Below, in pieces: positions 23,698 through 34,572 of a DNA stretch of 64,000 nt; position 1 is the first letter of the stretch; the number at the start of each line of letters is the position of its first letter. The stretch lies in assembly GCF_004011695.2 (NCBI RefSeq), contig NC_082425.1:372001-436000 (forward strand). The letters run 5' to 3'. The notes beneath the pieces were generated by a model that had not been told where the DNA came from, searched no databases, and saw nothing but the letters and a program-made list of their open reading frames with translations. The stretch is from Ascochyta rabiei. Its lineage: Eukaryota; Ascomycota; Dothideomycetes; Pleosporales; Didymellaceae. The position numbers were made by a program, and so were the translations under genes.

Positions 23698-26112
23698 ATG
23701 TACAACTACCCAGGTCCGTTCCGCCCGCCGCCCGCCGCCCGCCGCCCGACCCCCTGCGCTCATCGCTAACACCCGCGCAGGTGCCCCAGCCTTCCACCGT
23801 CCCCCGGCCTATGCAGGCTCGCCGCTGGGCATGGCGCCGCCCGGCGTCGGTGCGTTGCTGCCCCAAGACGGCCTTCTGCACTGCTCACATCTCCCAGCAC
23901 TGCCGCCCGCCGCCGCCGCCCCCGCCGCCGCCGCCGCTCCCCCCGGCGTTGCGCACACACAGGGCCCTCCACAGCTCGGCGGCCCGCGCCCCCTCCCCGC
24001 CAACTGGCAGCCGCCCGCCAACATGCCCAACTTCAACTTCAACGCCCCCGTCATCCGCCTCGGCACGCAGTCGGCCCGCGCTGGAGCTGCCGACAGCCCC
24101 GTCGGCGGCCGCAAGGAGAGCGCAGCCATGCCCGCGCGCCGGGGCCTGGGCATGGACCGCGACGGCGATCGCAGAGACGCGCCCCAGCAGGTCATACCGC
24201 CCACGCGCGAGGAGATCGCCCGCACCATCTTCGTCGGCAACATCCCCGACGGCGTCGGCGGAGACGACGGCATGGAGCGCATCCTCGAGACCGCCGGGAA
24301 GCTGGTGCGTTGGACGCGAGCGACCGACGCCAACAACAAGCCCCAGACCTTTGGCTTCGCAGAGTTCGCCGACGCACAGAGTCTCGAGACGGCAGCCGAC
24401 ATCTTCCAGGACGTCAAGGTCCCCTCGAAGCGACAGAAGCCGGGCCAAGAAAAAAAGGACGACGACGACGAGGTCGAGACAAGCCAGCTGCACGTCATGG
24501 TCGACGATGCGTCGGTCAAGTACGCTGAGGAGTGGAGCAAAACCCGCAACGAGGACGAGGCCACCGTCCAGTTCAGACTCGACAGCGCAAAAGAAGCCTT
24601 GTCAGGTGTGCTTGCGAGCCTGTTCCACCCGCCCAACGTGCCGCAGAGGGACTATGGCGGCGACGTCATGATGCAGGACATGCCCGCCCAGGACGGAGAC
24701 GGGGTCGAGGTCGCTTTTGTCAACCTGACCAACGCCGAGGACGAGCTTGCCGACATACCCGCCGACATGCGCGAGATGGTCGCCGCCGAAATCGCGGCTT
24801 TCCGCGACCGTTCAAACCAGCGCGACCGCGAACGCCTTCGGAGAGAAGAGGAGTTGGAGGAGGCAGAGCGTCGCCGTAGCGGTAGGCGCTCACCACCGCC
24901 AGCAGCGCCTGCTGGGCCCGGTGGCGCCAACAGCGTTCCCGTAGGACCAAGAGCAGATCGAGGCGTCCAGGGCGCGCCCAGCGGTCCGCGAGGATCCCAG
25001 TTCCCCAAGGACTACCAGGGAGGCGTCCACTTCACAAACGGAGGCTCACTCAACGGTGGCGCCTACTTCAGCCGCGAAGACGACGACGACTCGGCCAGCG
25101 ATTCGGACATGGAGCGTCGCCGCAAGAAGAAGCGGGATGAGGAACTGGACAACGAGTACCAAAGGCAGCTTGCCAAGTGGCTCAAGCACGAGAGCAGAAG
25201 CGTCTCTTCACTGGAACGCACAAGTGATCGCATCAAGAACCAGGAAGCGGAGCGGCAAGCGGCTCGCGATGCCCAGGCGAAGCAGCTCCGAGACTTTGAC
25301 GATGATCAGGAAGCCGCCGCGCGGCGCCATCTCTACTACCGCGATCGCGGCGAGTACATGCGTGAGCGTGAAAAGGTCCGCGAGCGTGAGGCAAAGGAAG
25401 ACGCCGTGGACCGGGCACAGGAGCAGCGCGAAGTGGCCTCCCAGCAGAAGCAACGAGACCACGCCCGTGGCCAAGCCGATGCCTTCCTCGAGCAGCAAGC
25501 CGACGAGAGGGAGCGCACACGAGAGCCCCGCGAGCCTCAGCATTTCAAAATCTCCCTCGGCGCCGCCGCCAAGAAGCTCGAGACCGCGGCTGCCCCTCGT
25601 CGCACCGCCGCCGACGTCGAAAACCTCCTCGAAGACGAAGAAGTCACAGACCAGACGGGCGGCCGCAAGCGCGCCCTCATCCCTATCAACTTCGACGCTG
25701 CGGTTCGCGCCAACCTCACGCAGGAAGAGATTGAGGACGCGCAGCGACAGCTGGCTCGGGACATTCCCAACGACAAGGACGGTCTGTGGAAGTGGCCCGT
25801 CTCTTGGGAGCATCTGCCGGAGAAGAACATCGACAAGGACATCAAGGACTGGGCGGCAAACAAGGTCCTGGAGCTCATGGGTCTGCAAGAAGAGATGTTG
25901 GTCGATGCTATCGTTGAGCACCTGAAGAGCAGAGGAAGTCCGCAGGCTCTGGTTGAGAATCTCGAGGTGGTGAGTACTCTTACTAATTTCCAGTGCAAGC
26001 GCTGTTGCTAATCCCCATCCAGGCGCTCGACGACGAAGCAGAGTCTCTTGTCAAGAAGCTCTGGCGCATGGTCATCTACTACAGCGAGACGGAGAAGAGA
26101 GGCATCAAATAG
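23698..26112 (+). CDS. RRM and PWI domain splicing factor (RBM25/SNU71-like), 764 aa
   Basis: Nuclear pre-mRNA splicing protein. Exon 1 is only 16 bp (23698-23713, MYNYP). Intron 23714-23780 has a CTAAC branch site. The main exon runs 23781-25969, then intron 25970-26022 and a final exon 26023-26112. The N-terminus is Pro/Ala-rich. An RRM follows: RTIFVGNIPDGVG (RNP2-like) through FGFAEFADA (RNP1-like), about residues 165-245. The middle is an acidic then Arg/Glu-rich coiled region with many RER/RDR dipeptides. The C-terminus is a PWI domain (KWPVSWEHLPEKNID to the stop, about 680-764). This order matches RBM25 and yeast Snu71, a U1 snRNP-linked factor. The PWI fold is completed only by splicing the last intron. 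Confidence 0.9.
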
Positions 26113-27103
26113 GTAAGCATGAGGGGGGGAGGGCATCTACAGCCATGGCGATTGACGTGCTGTAGCATCTTCGGATCTTGCACCACGACAAAACATAGTA
26201 TGTAGCGGAGATGGGAGCAATGGAGCCTTTGTCAGGTGTGTTGTCCAAAACCCTACCACAGTGCTAACGCGCGTCGAGAGTCCATCGTAGATCACCAATG
26301 ACACACGGCGTGTCTCGAACACTCTTGCCTGTGTTTACCATGGTCAATCGAGCACGCGCGCGCCATTAGTCCCCATGCCTGGGCTCAATCGAGTAAGTCG
26401 CCTGATTAGCGTCGAGTTTCAAGCATCAGCTTGCCAAACATTTCTCCATGTCCTATTCCACGGCCGTAGATGTTCCACAGCGCCGTACAGTACATTCACC
26501 AAGTGCAATCCCATCTCTGTGAGCCACCAGCAACCTGTCCGTAGACCACGCGATCAACGCATCCCCTGGCCGCTGTCGTCAAGCCCAAGCCTTGTCGCCA
26601 ACACCCGAAGCTTTCAGAGCCTCATTTACCCCATACCACCGCATGGACAGCCCCCCTGCAGCCCCCCTCACGCGTCCCTTTTGAGACCAGCACAACCCAG
26701 CTGCCGATAAACCGCTCACGCGGCTCAAAATCGGGCTCGCGCCAGCCCGCCAGGCCCTGTGGCTGCGGTCTGAATTCCTCCACGAATAGCGCGCCGCGTG
26801 GTGGGGTAGAGCATGGATCTCTTTTCCAGCGTCCCCCCGCTGCCGGGCTAATGTGGGGGTTTCGTTGCCATTTGCGCAGACCGCGGCGCGTTGGGATTGC
26901 GCTGCTGGATTGTGTATAAAGGTGCTGAGACTTCGCTGGTGGGTTGCGGATCGATAGTTGAGCCTCTTTGCCTTCCTGCTTTCTCTTTTCCTTTGGCTTG
27001 ATACCCGAATTCGCCGCCATCTGCAAAGAGCTCGCGGGGTACTGCAGCACGCATTCCGAGACGTTCGGAACGAGATACACCACTACAACTCACAACCGCC
27101 ACC
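26113..27103. promoter_or_regulatory. Upstream region of L-galactonate dehydratase
   Basis: About 1 kb without a supported gene. A TATAAA box at 26915-26920 lies 184 bp before the ATG, and a long T/C-rich leader follows it. I did not find a galacturonate-response element that I would defend. Confidence 0.5.
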
Positions 27104-28723
27104 ATGGTTACCATCACGGGCGTGGAGACGAGGGATGTTCGGTTCCCGGTATGTGCGCATGGTACGCTACGTACTGGGGATTTTTGTTGATGTGAAAACG
27201 CAGACTTCGCTCGATAAGACGGGCTCGGATGCTATGAATGCTGCGGGTGATTACTCTTCAGCTTATTGCATCTTGAGCACCGATTCCGAGTTTACCGGGC
27301 ACGGTATGGTGAGTGGTGCTATTTTCCTTTTGCTCCTTGATTGGATGGGATTGGATTGAATCGATTTACGCCCTAGGAAAGATCGGGTCCTTTTGCTTCG
27401 AGCGGTCCAAAAGTCGCACGCAGATTGCCAAAACTCAAGGGCGGTATGGGCTGGTATACTGACTCCTTCAGACATTCACAATCGGCCGCGGTAACGAGAT
27501 CGTCTGCACTGCCATTGCCCACCTCGCAGACCGCATCAAGGGCCGCACGCTCGAGTCTCTCGTCGAGAACTGGGGCAAGACGTGGCGCCATCTCGTCAAC
27601 GACTCACAACTCCGCTGGATCGGCCCCGAGAAGGGTGTCATCCACCTCGCGCTGGGTGCTGTCGTCAACGCGATTTGGGATCTCTGGGCCAAGACACTCG
27701 GAAAGCCGGTATGGCGCATCGTCGCAGACATGACACCGCAGCAGATTGTCGACCTGATCGACTTCCGTTACATCACCGACGCCATCACACCCGAGGAGGC
27801 TCTCGAGATCCTCACAAAGGCCGAGCAGGGCAAGAAGGAGCGTCTGCAGGAGGCCCTCGACTCGCAGGCCGTCCCTGCCTACACCACATCCGCCGGCTGG
27901 TTGGGCTACGGCGAGGACAAGATGAAGGCGCTCCTCCAGGAGACGCTGAGCAAGGGATACCGTCACTTCAAGCTCAAGGTCGGCAGCGACGTGGCGCAGG
28001 ACAAGCACCGTCTCAGCATCGCCCGCGAGATCATCGGCTTCGACAAGGGCAACGTGCTCATGGTCGATGCGAACCAGGTGTGGAGCGTCCCCGAGGCTAT
28101 TGAGTACATGAAGCAGCTCAAGGAGTTCAAGCCCTGGTTCATCGAGGAGCCCACCAGCCCCGACGATGGTACGTTGACCCTACGCTTTACCAGGACTCGA
28201 GGATTTCCACTAACACACAACAGTCCTCGGCCACAAGGCCATCCGCGAAGCACTCAAGCCCTACGGCATCGGCGTGGCCACAGGCGAGATGTGCCAGAAC
28301 CGCGTCATGTTCAAGCAGTTCCTGCAATCAGGCGCCATCGACATCTGCCAAATCGACGCATGCCGACTGGGCGGCGTCAACGAAGTCATCGCCGTGCTGC
28401 TCATGGCCGCGAAATTCAACGTCCCCATCGTCCCCCACTCCGGCGGCGTCGGCCTGCCCGAGTACACGCAGCACCTGTCGACCATCGACTACGTCGTCGT
28501 GTCCGGCAAGAAGAGCGTCCTCGAGTACGTCGACCACCTGCACGAGCACTTCTTCAACCCCAGCCGCATCGAGAAGGGCTACTACGTCACCCCGACCGAG
28601 CCCGGGTACAGCGTCGAGATGAAGCCAGAGTCCATGGACAGGTTCTCGTATCCCGGCAAAGAGGGCGTCAGCTGGTGGAAGAGCGAAGAGGCGAGGCCGA
28701 TTCTCGAGGGCGAGAAATTCTAG
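27104..28723 (+). CDS. LGD1: L-galactonate dehydratase (enolase superfamily), 448 aa
   Basis: Second step of fungal D-galacturonate catabolism: L-galactonate to 2-keto-3-deoxy-L-galactonate, so it relates to pectin use. Exons 27104-27148, 27204-27308, 27472-28168 and 28224-28723. The second intron (163 bp) is about three times longer than the others. Enolase-superfamily catalytic elements: FKLKVG (acid/base Lys, about residue 204), metal-ligand motifs DANQVW, EEPTSPDD and ATGEM, and the His of PHSGGVG. The overall sequence closely follows LGD1-type proteins as I remember them, closer than to bacterial L-fuconate dehydratase. No other pathway gene is adjacent. Confidence 0.93.
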
Positions 28724-28794
28724 ACTACCAAAACGATGTTGCGCTTGCGGCGTTTTCCCGTCTCCGCCATCTCAAGACGATGATGCAATCAAAA

Positions 28795-28870
28795 TCTTCC
28801 ACTCCTCTTTCTCTTTCTCTTTCTTTTTCTTTTTCTGCTTCTGCCTCTGCCTCTGCCTCTGCCTCTGCTT
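28795..28870. repeat. tctttc / ctctgc pyrimidine repeat
   Basis: Runs of tctttc and then ctctgc units, about 75 bp, directly 3' of LGD1. Confidence 0.85.
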
Positions 28871-28961
28871 CCCATCCACACCCCTCACCCCTCCCCAGAA
28901 CCCCTCCACCACTCGCTCCAAAAGTCCACCAGCACAACAGCAAGAACGAGAGAACCGCTAA

Positions 28962-29356
28962 AAACCCCTCTTCACGATCTAGGCTCTTTGCTTTCCTAGG
29001 CGAGAAGGACGGTGCATGTGCTGGTATTTATCATACTTGTATCCATGCAACAAGAAAAGTAAATTACAATACACAAGCAGAACAAGACGCCTATACTACA
29101 GATAAGCAGAGTAGCGTAGCAGGCATTAAGTGTAGACACACACACACACACACACACAAGAGAGAGAGGGGGGGGAGGGGGTTAATAGGAACACGTGAGA
29201 AGATTAAAAAAAAACCCCTTTTTTATAATCTATAATCTAAGTACTTTACTTTCTTAGGTAAGAAGGATAGTGTATGTGCTGGTATTTATTATACTTGTAT
29301 ACATGTATTAGGAAAAGTAAATTGTAATATATATACACAGGCACACTAAGTGTAGA

Positions 29357-29438
<82 letters not shown>

Positions 29439-29495
29439 AGGGTGGGAGTGGGAGTGTAATAGGAACAAGTAAGAAGACTTTTAAAAAAAAAAATC
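28962..29495. repeat. Tandem duplication of a ~250-bp unit with CA/GA tails
   Basis: Unit A (about 28962-29207) and unit B (about 29208-29495) share the same order: an aaaacccct start, an (a/t)aggc..ctttgctttcc segment, a segment around gtgctggtattta, taagtgtagacaca, a CA run, a GA/G run, and aataggaaca..gagaaga. In unit B most changes are C to T or G to A, and its CA run (about 29357-29404) is longer than that of unit A (about 29134-29158). Confidence 0.85.
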
Positions 29496-29596
29496 TTCCA
29501 CGTTTTCCACTTCTCTACCTGCGTACTTGTTGCGCAGGTTTAGATGTAGGGGTGCGTGACGGGGTTGGACTTTGCATGTGTGGGAGGGATTTCTGA

Positions 29597-29607
29597 TACT
29601 ACTACTG

Positions 29608-29670
<63 letters not shown>
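29597..29670. repeat. (CTA)n microsatellite
   Basis: About 24 copies of cta/act with one interruption near its start. It is the complement of the TAG triplet at 11.2 kb. Confidence 0.95.
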
Positions 29671-30066
29671 TGGACCCTGCTGTACTTGTTTTGATCCACG
29701 GGACAGGCGGCAGAGCAGGGGAATAGCTAGGTAGGTGGATGTGAGCTGTCCGCGGTGTTTCTCGATAAGGGGAGGGCCGTGTATTGTGTTGTGTTGCTTG
29801 AGGAAGAGGAGATGGGAGATGGAAGTTGAAGAGAGAGTGTGTGTGTGTTCGGACCGAGGCGTGTAGGTAGGTAGGGAGAAAGGGACTGGGTGTGGTAGTG
29901 TTTTGAGGATTCAGGAAATGCCAGCACGACGCCGCTGAAGATAGATTGGGATGGTGGTTAAAGTCTACCATGTCATGTCCGGGTATCATTCCTCTACACG
30001 CTAATCGAAAAGAAAAAAACTCCAAAAAAAAAAAAGGTCATAACAAACGCAAAGACACGCGTCGGT

Positions 30067-32013
30067 CTACACGAAAAACGTCTCCAAGACCCCCTCAACC
30101 CACCCCTCCCAACCTTTCTTGCTGGCTCCAAGCACGCCCTGCGCCGTGCGTTTCCCAACCTCGCTCTTCAGGCCTTTCTGTGCGCCCTCGCCCTGGCTTT
30201 CCCACCACTCGGCTTCAGCACCCTCCCGCGCCCGTTTCACGACCCGCTCCTCGTCCTCAACACGGTACAAGTCACACTTGCTGCACTCTGCACATGTTTC
30301 GCCCGGCCTCTCGCGGAAATGCTGGCAGAAGTGGTGGTATCCCTCTTCCGCCAGTCCCTGTCTGCAGACGTAGCACATCGAGTACCCACACAGGCAGACG
30401 AGCTTGTTGCAGCCTTCGGACTTGACGAAGCCGAGGTTGCATTGCGGACACGTGCGTTTTACCGCGTCCGTGGTTGCGCGCTCGAGCGTGAGACGGAGAG
30501 AGGTGAGCTGCGAGGAGTAGCAGATGTGCGGGTCGTGCCAGGGCGCAGAGCATGATAGGCAGGAGGCGCGGCTGCAAGTGGGCGAAAGACATTGGAAGCG
30601 CAGACCTCGGCGCTTGAGGTGAATGCGGCGCAGGGCGACCTGGAAGGGTGCAATGATCGGGATTCGGAAGACGAGGGCAAAAGCGGCGTAGATAAGGACC
30701 AAGAGCAAGACGATAGTTTGGGTGATTTTGAAACACAACAGCTCAAGAAGCGGGATGGATGCCAGTGACGCCAAGATGATAGGGCGAGGCTTGGGTCGAA
30801 GGTTTGCGAGCGACTTCGCGTTCGGCAACGCAAGATCATCCAGCTCAGCGTACGAGCAGAAGGGGCACCGAGCTAAGGGCAGCTGCGACTTGATGAGAGC
30901 CTCGTTATTGAAGCGTTCGTCAAGCTTCTTGACGTTGTCATCACCGTCCGCTTCCTCCAGTAGAGCACGACGAACGAAGCCAAGGGGGATGCATCCTTGA
31001 CAGTCTCCGTCCGTCATAGGTGCTATGCACTTGAGTGTGCATAATTCCGTATTGATGCTGCGTGCCCAGCCCTGATCATAAAGCGCAGCATTGATGGCAT
31101 GTCGAATGCAGCGAAAGCAGATGTAGTGTCCGTCGATATTGCAGGTCGACATCTGCTCCAGCGTATTGGGCATGAAGCAGCATTCGCAATCGTACATCTC
31201 GCCTTCCCGCTCAGCTTCCTCTTCGTGCAATTTCCACGCCAGCTCGAAGTCTTGCCGTAGTTGCTCGTTCCGCTGCCTAGTCAGTTCAGGCGCTATGAGA
31301 TTGTCGTATAGCTCTTGATTGAGCTCATCGTCCTTGGTCTTGACAAGTAGCGGCGTTCTTCGGCGGCCTGTCCTTGGATCCGCAGCTGTCCACAGCACCA
31401 GCGGGTGGTCTTTCGCGGACGGCGCTTTCCGGCGCATGAGAAAGTTTGTGATGCTGGACCTCCAGCTCCTGCTTGATAGACCCAGAAGTGTCGGCCGTGC
31501 TTGTGTGTAGCTCCAGTTGTACTCCGCTAGCACAGCCTTGATTGTTGAATGGCTTAGACCCTTGAATTCCTGATAAAGCGCCTGCTTTGCCGCCTCTTTG
31601 TAGGGTTTGGAGCGAAAGGTATCCTCGAGCACCAAAGGCTTGCCGCGTGTATCTTTCCCATCACCTCGTTCCCGGTACTTGTACTTTTGCGCAGTCTCCC
31701 TTTGCTCTTCCTGCTCGGCTGGCATTCGGTAACGCCCTCGTACCCACTTATCCCCATGTTTCAACAGCGCCTCTGTTACGACTTGCAGTCTGCTTTCTTC
31801 ACTAAAAGAAGCCAGCATCTCACGGAAAACCTCAGGCTGCACATCAGGGAAGATATCGGTGAGGGCTTGCAGAGAGACATTCAGGTTGCGGAGATCAGTC
31901 TCTTCTGCATCATCTCTGCGGCCAGACTGCGGAGCACCAGCCGCGTTGTATGTATCGGTCGAAGGCCGTCGTAGTATCGCAGGTCGCACGAGGGAGGAGA
32001 AGACGGTGGCCAT
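30067..32013 (-). CDS. RBR-type E3 ubiquitin ligase (RNF216-like) with internal membrane segment, 648 aa
   Basis: RING1-IBR-RING2 ligase. ATG at 32013 is chosen because the open frame further upstream has no ATG. The N-terminal region (LQALTDIFPDVQPEVFREML, about 50-90) looks like a CUE-type ubiquitin-binding helix bundle. RING1 starts at CECCFMPN (about 273). The IBR begins CPFCSYAEL (about 395) and resumes at FQCLSPTC (about 465). RING2 is TCPQCNLGFVKSEGCNKLVC (about 520-540), containing the candidate catalytic Cys. Between the two IBR halves lie about 50 very hydrophobic residues (about 408-458), enough for one or two membrane helices. It is intronless. Substrates are unknown. Confidence 0.88.
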   Translation of the reverse strand: MATVFSSLVRPAILRRPSTDTYNAAGAPQSGRRDDAEETDLRNLNVSLQALTDIFPDVQPEVFREMLASFSEESRLQVVTEALLKHGDKWVRGRYRMPAEQEEQRETAQKYKYRERGDGKDTRGKPLVLEDTFRSKPYKEAAKQALYQEFKGLSHSTIKAVLAEYNWSYTQARPTLLGLSSRSWRSSITNFLMRRKAPSAKDHPLVLWTAADPRTGRRRTPLLVKTKDDELNQELYDNLIAPELTRQRNEQLRQDFELAWKLHEEEAEREGEMYDCECCFMPNTLEQMSTCNIDGHYICFRCIRHAINAALYDQGWARSINTELCTLKCIAPMTDGDCQGCIPLGFVRRALLEEADGDDNVKKLDERFNNEALIKSQLPLARCPFCSYAELDDLALPNAKSLANLRPKPRPIILASLASIPLLELLCFKITQTIVLLLVLIYAAFALVFRIPIIAPFQVALRRIHLKRRGLRFQCLSPTCSRASCLSCSAPWHDPHICYSSQLTSLRLTLERATTDAVKRTCPQCNLGFVKSEGCNKLVCLCGYSMCYVCRQGLAEEGYHHFCQHFRERPGETCAECSKCDLYRVEDEERVVKRAREGAEAEWWESQGEGAQKGLKSEVGKRTAQGVLGASKKGWEGWVEGVLETFFV

Positions 32014-32611
32014 GTTGCAATGAGCGTCCTCAACGCTCCACAAGGAGTACTATTAATCACAGCATTAGAGTGTTGAAGTGAAAAGACTACCGGTGTCGGC
32101 AGAGTAGAAGAGAAACACGCATTGTAGGATCTAAAATTAGGAGCGCGGTGAAGGATGAAGGTGTGGAGGTGGGCTGGCGTGGTTAGGAACGCTCCGCGAT
32201 CAGCGGACGAGTGACGCGTCACCCAGGTGTTCACGTGATGGATCTCACCACTTCGGTTCGACACAATCTCGGAAGCTTGAATTTAGACAAATTGGGTGTT
32301 CTTAGCAATCGAGGATGGTGTTTAGACATCATGAGAAATGGCCGATATGCATGTCATGAGACAATAAGTCAGATTCTACAAAACTAGTACGTTCGACAAG
32401 AGCCATGAATTCGTTGTTATACTATGTAAGAATATGTCCAATCTAGAGTCAGCCAAGATAAGTTGTGTGTTGCCGTTTTACCCAATAAACCTACAATGCA
32501 AAGATTTCGTGCTGAATATAGTTCAGCCGAAAGAAACCAAGACTCCAATTGCTGACGTTTGCATGACCTTTGGTCTAATCTTCCCAATGCTATCTCTCGA
32601 CAGTCCGCTCT
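32014..32611. other. Intergenic, no gene
   Basis: 5' flank of the RBR gene and 3' flank of the permease. AT-rich in its middle. No supported frame, RNA gene or repeat. Confidence 0.5.
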
Positions 32612-34572
32612 TTACAGGACGTGTGGGTCAATCTCGACAATAGGCCCCGTGTAACTATTTCTCGCGAAAATCATGTAGTACACAACGGAGAATGTCGCAA
32701 CGCCGCCAGTGACGACCACGGCCCAGTTCATCATGTCAGGCGTCGGGCTCACATGTGTCGGCCAGAAGCTGAAGAAGATGATGAGCAGCAGGTAACAGAT
32801 CGCAACTGCATTGTTAGCGACACCAAGCGCACCCTTCAGACGCCAGGGTCCCCATGTCAAGCTGCGATCGTACGCTTCGTCGTGGTGAGGGGACGAATTG
32901 AAGATTGCTAGCTCCGCATTCTGGCTGTCAAGATCGCCACGCACACGACGCCAGAACAGCAGGCCAATGGCGAGTAGGTACGAGATATAAAAACCCTCAA
33001 GGACTAGAGAAATTGTGCCATTGAAGGCAGCACTGTTTCCTATGTTGATTAGAGACAGAAGGGCGGAGAGAACTGTGACGACGAGAATAGCGACTACAGG
33101 GATCGTGGTACGCTTGTCGATCTACACAAGTCAGTGATCTATTCTCCGGATGTCCTTTGAGACTTACCATGCTAAGGGCACGAGAGAAAGGAAGGCCTCT
33201 GTCACGTGCAAAAGACCAAGTCATACGAGATGCCGCAGCCAAGCAGCCCATCGCACTGCAGAACTCAAGCGCAATTATGATGCTAACCATGATAGTAGCA
33301 CCAGCTGTTGAACCTACAGCGCTGCGGAAGATGCGGATGAAGGGAGACAGCGGTGAGATATCGGTAAGCAGCGTTTCAATGTCAGTTGCACTGAAGAGAA
33401 CAGCGAGGAGCAATCCCACAGCGAGCGTTCCGTTGATGCCAAGGCTCATGAGCATTGAGCGTGGAACGTCGGTACTGGCGTTTCTGACCTCCTCTGACAT
33501 CTAAAAAGATCAGACAAGCATCGAGTGTCCAAGGTGGGTTGACTTACGTGCACAACGGAATCGGTTCCGACAAAGGCAAGCGCGTTACCCTGCAGACCAA
33601 CAAAAAAAGCCAGTGCTTGAGTTGGCCACTCACCTTTGTTGTGAAAGGTGGTGAAAATGTCCTTAGCAGAGTTGTGTGCAGGTGTGAGATACACCAAAGG
33701 TACCAAGATTCCGAAAAAGCCCAGAACGTGGACGATCAGGACAATCACTTCGATGGTTGGGAGGGCCCCACTGACAAACACGTTGATGAAGACACAAAGC
33801 ATCAGTACAGCCCATAGGAGCAGTGTGGCGTGCCAGTTCTCTCGTACGTAGGCATCACCCGCATTCAGACTCGCCAACTGCAGGACCAAATCGGCAACGA
33901 AGAAGCACACTGATGTGAGAGCTGCTATCCAACCAATGACGGTCAGCCACCCTACGCGTATTGGTCAGTGGGAAACTTGAAGACGATTTGGAAACAGCAG
34001 GAAGTCAACGTACCAGTGATGTAACTGAAGAAACGCTTGTTCGACCGTGGTGCAAGCAGGGACACCCAGTGATATTGACCTCCTGCAGTAGGTACAGCGC
34101 TAGCTAGCTCGCCAATGCAGATGAAGACGGAGAAGTTGCCAAGCCAGATGAGTATGAACCCGTATATGAGACCAGCAGGTCCGCCACTGTTCGGTTTAGA
34201 ATGGTGTCTGAGGACATCGGATCAAGCTTCCAACTTACTTCTGGAAGCCGGTAGCAAAGATGCTGCTCGTTGATCAGAAATGCCATAGAGACTCGTGGTT
34301 GATAACTTACACAAGCAGACTCTCCCATGTGCACATCAAACCGCAAGAAAGACCAGTCATTGACACGAGGCCAAAGCGACGCTATGATCATCAGCTCCAT
34401 GTGCATTCCATGATGTATGGGCACAAACCTTCAACACCTGCTCCTTGCCCACTCTTGCCAGCTCATATCGATCACGATCGAATTCTTGGCCTTTGGCATC
34501 TGAAATTGAGTCCTTGCCCCGGTTCCGCAAGATGTCGCCATCGAATGACTGGAGGTCAATATGCTTCTCCAT
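32612..34572 (-). CDS. APC-superfamily permease (amino-acid/choline/GABA type), 552 aa
   Basis: Twelve-helix plasma-membrane transporter related to fungal Uga4/Hnm1-type permeases. Seven exons: 34572-34429, 34381-34311, 34262-34239, 34186-34014, 33951-33548, 33500-33168 and 33121-32612. All six introns are 46-62 bp with GT-AG ends. The 24-bp third exon keeps the frame. The N-terminus is hydrophilic; LKRRFGLVSMTGLSCGLM opens helix 1, and GGQYHWVS and the helix 6 region FVGTDSVVHMSEEVRNAS are typical of the family. The exact substrate cannot be read from sequence. The downstream neighbour is the RBR ligase on the same strand. Confidence 0.9.

Larger units (their letters stand above)
28724..30066. 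other. Convergent intergenic region, microsatellite-rich
   Basis: Contains C/T-rich repeats (28795-28870), a roughly 250-bp tandem duplication (28962-29495), CA and GA runs and a CTA array. The open frame that continues from the last LGD1 intron frame is an artefact of the repeats. Confidence 0.7.

Noticed and set aside
28724..29235. C-terminal extension of LGD1 through an alternative reading frame
   Set aside because: It arises from ignoring the last LGD1 intron (28169-28223). Splicing gives the correct catalytic end and a stop at 28723.
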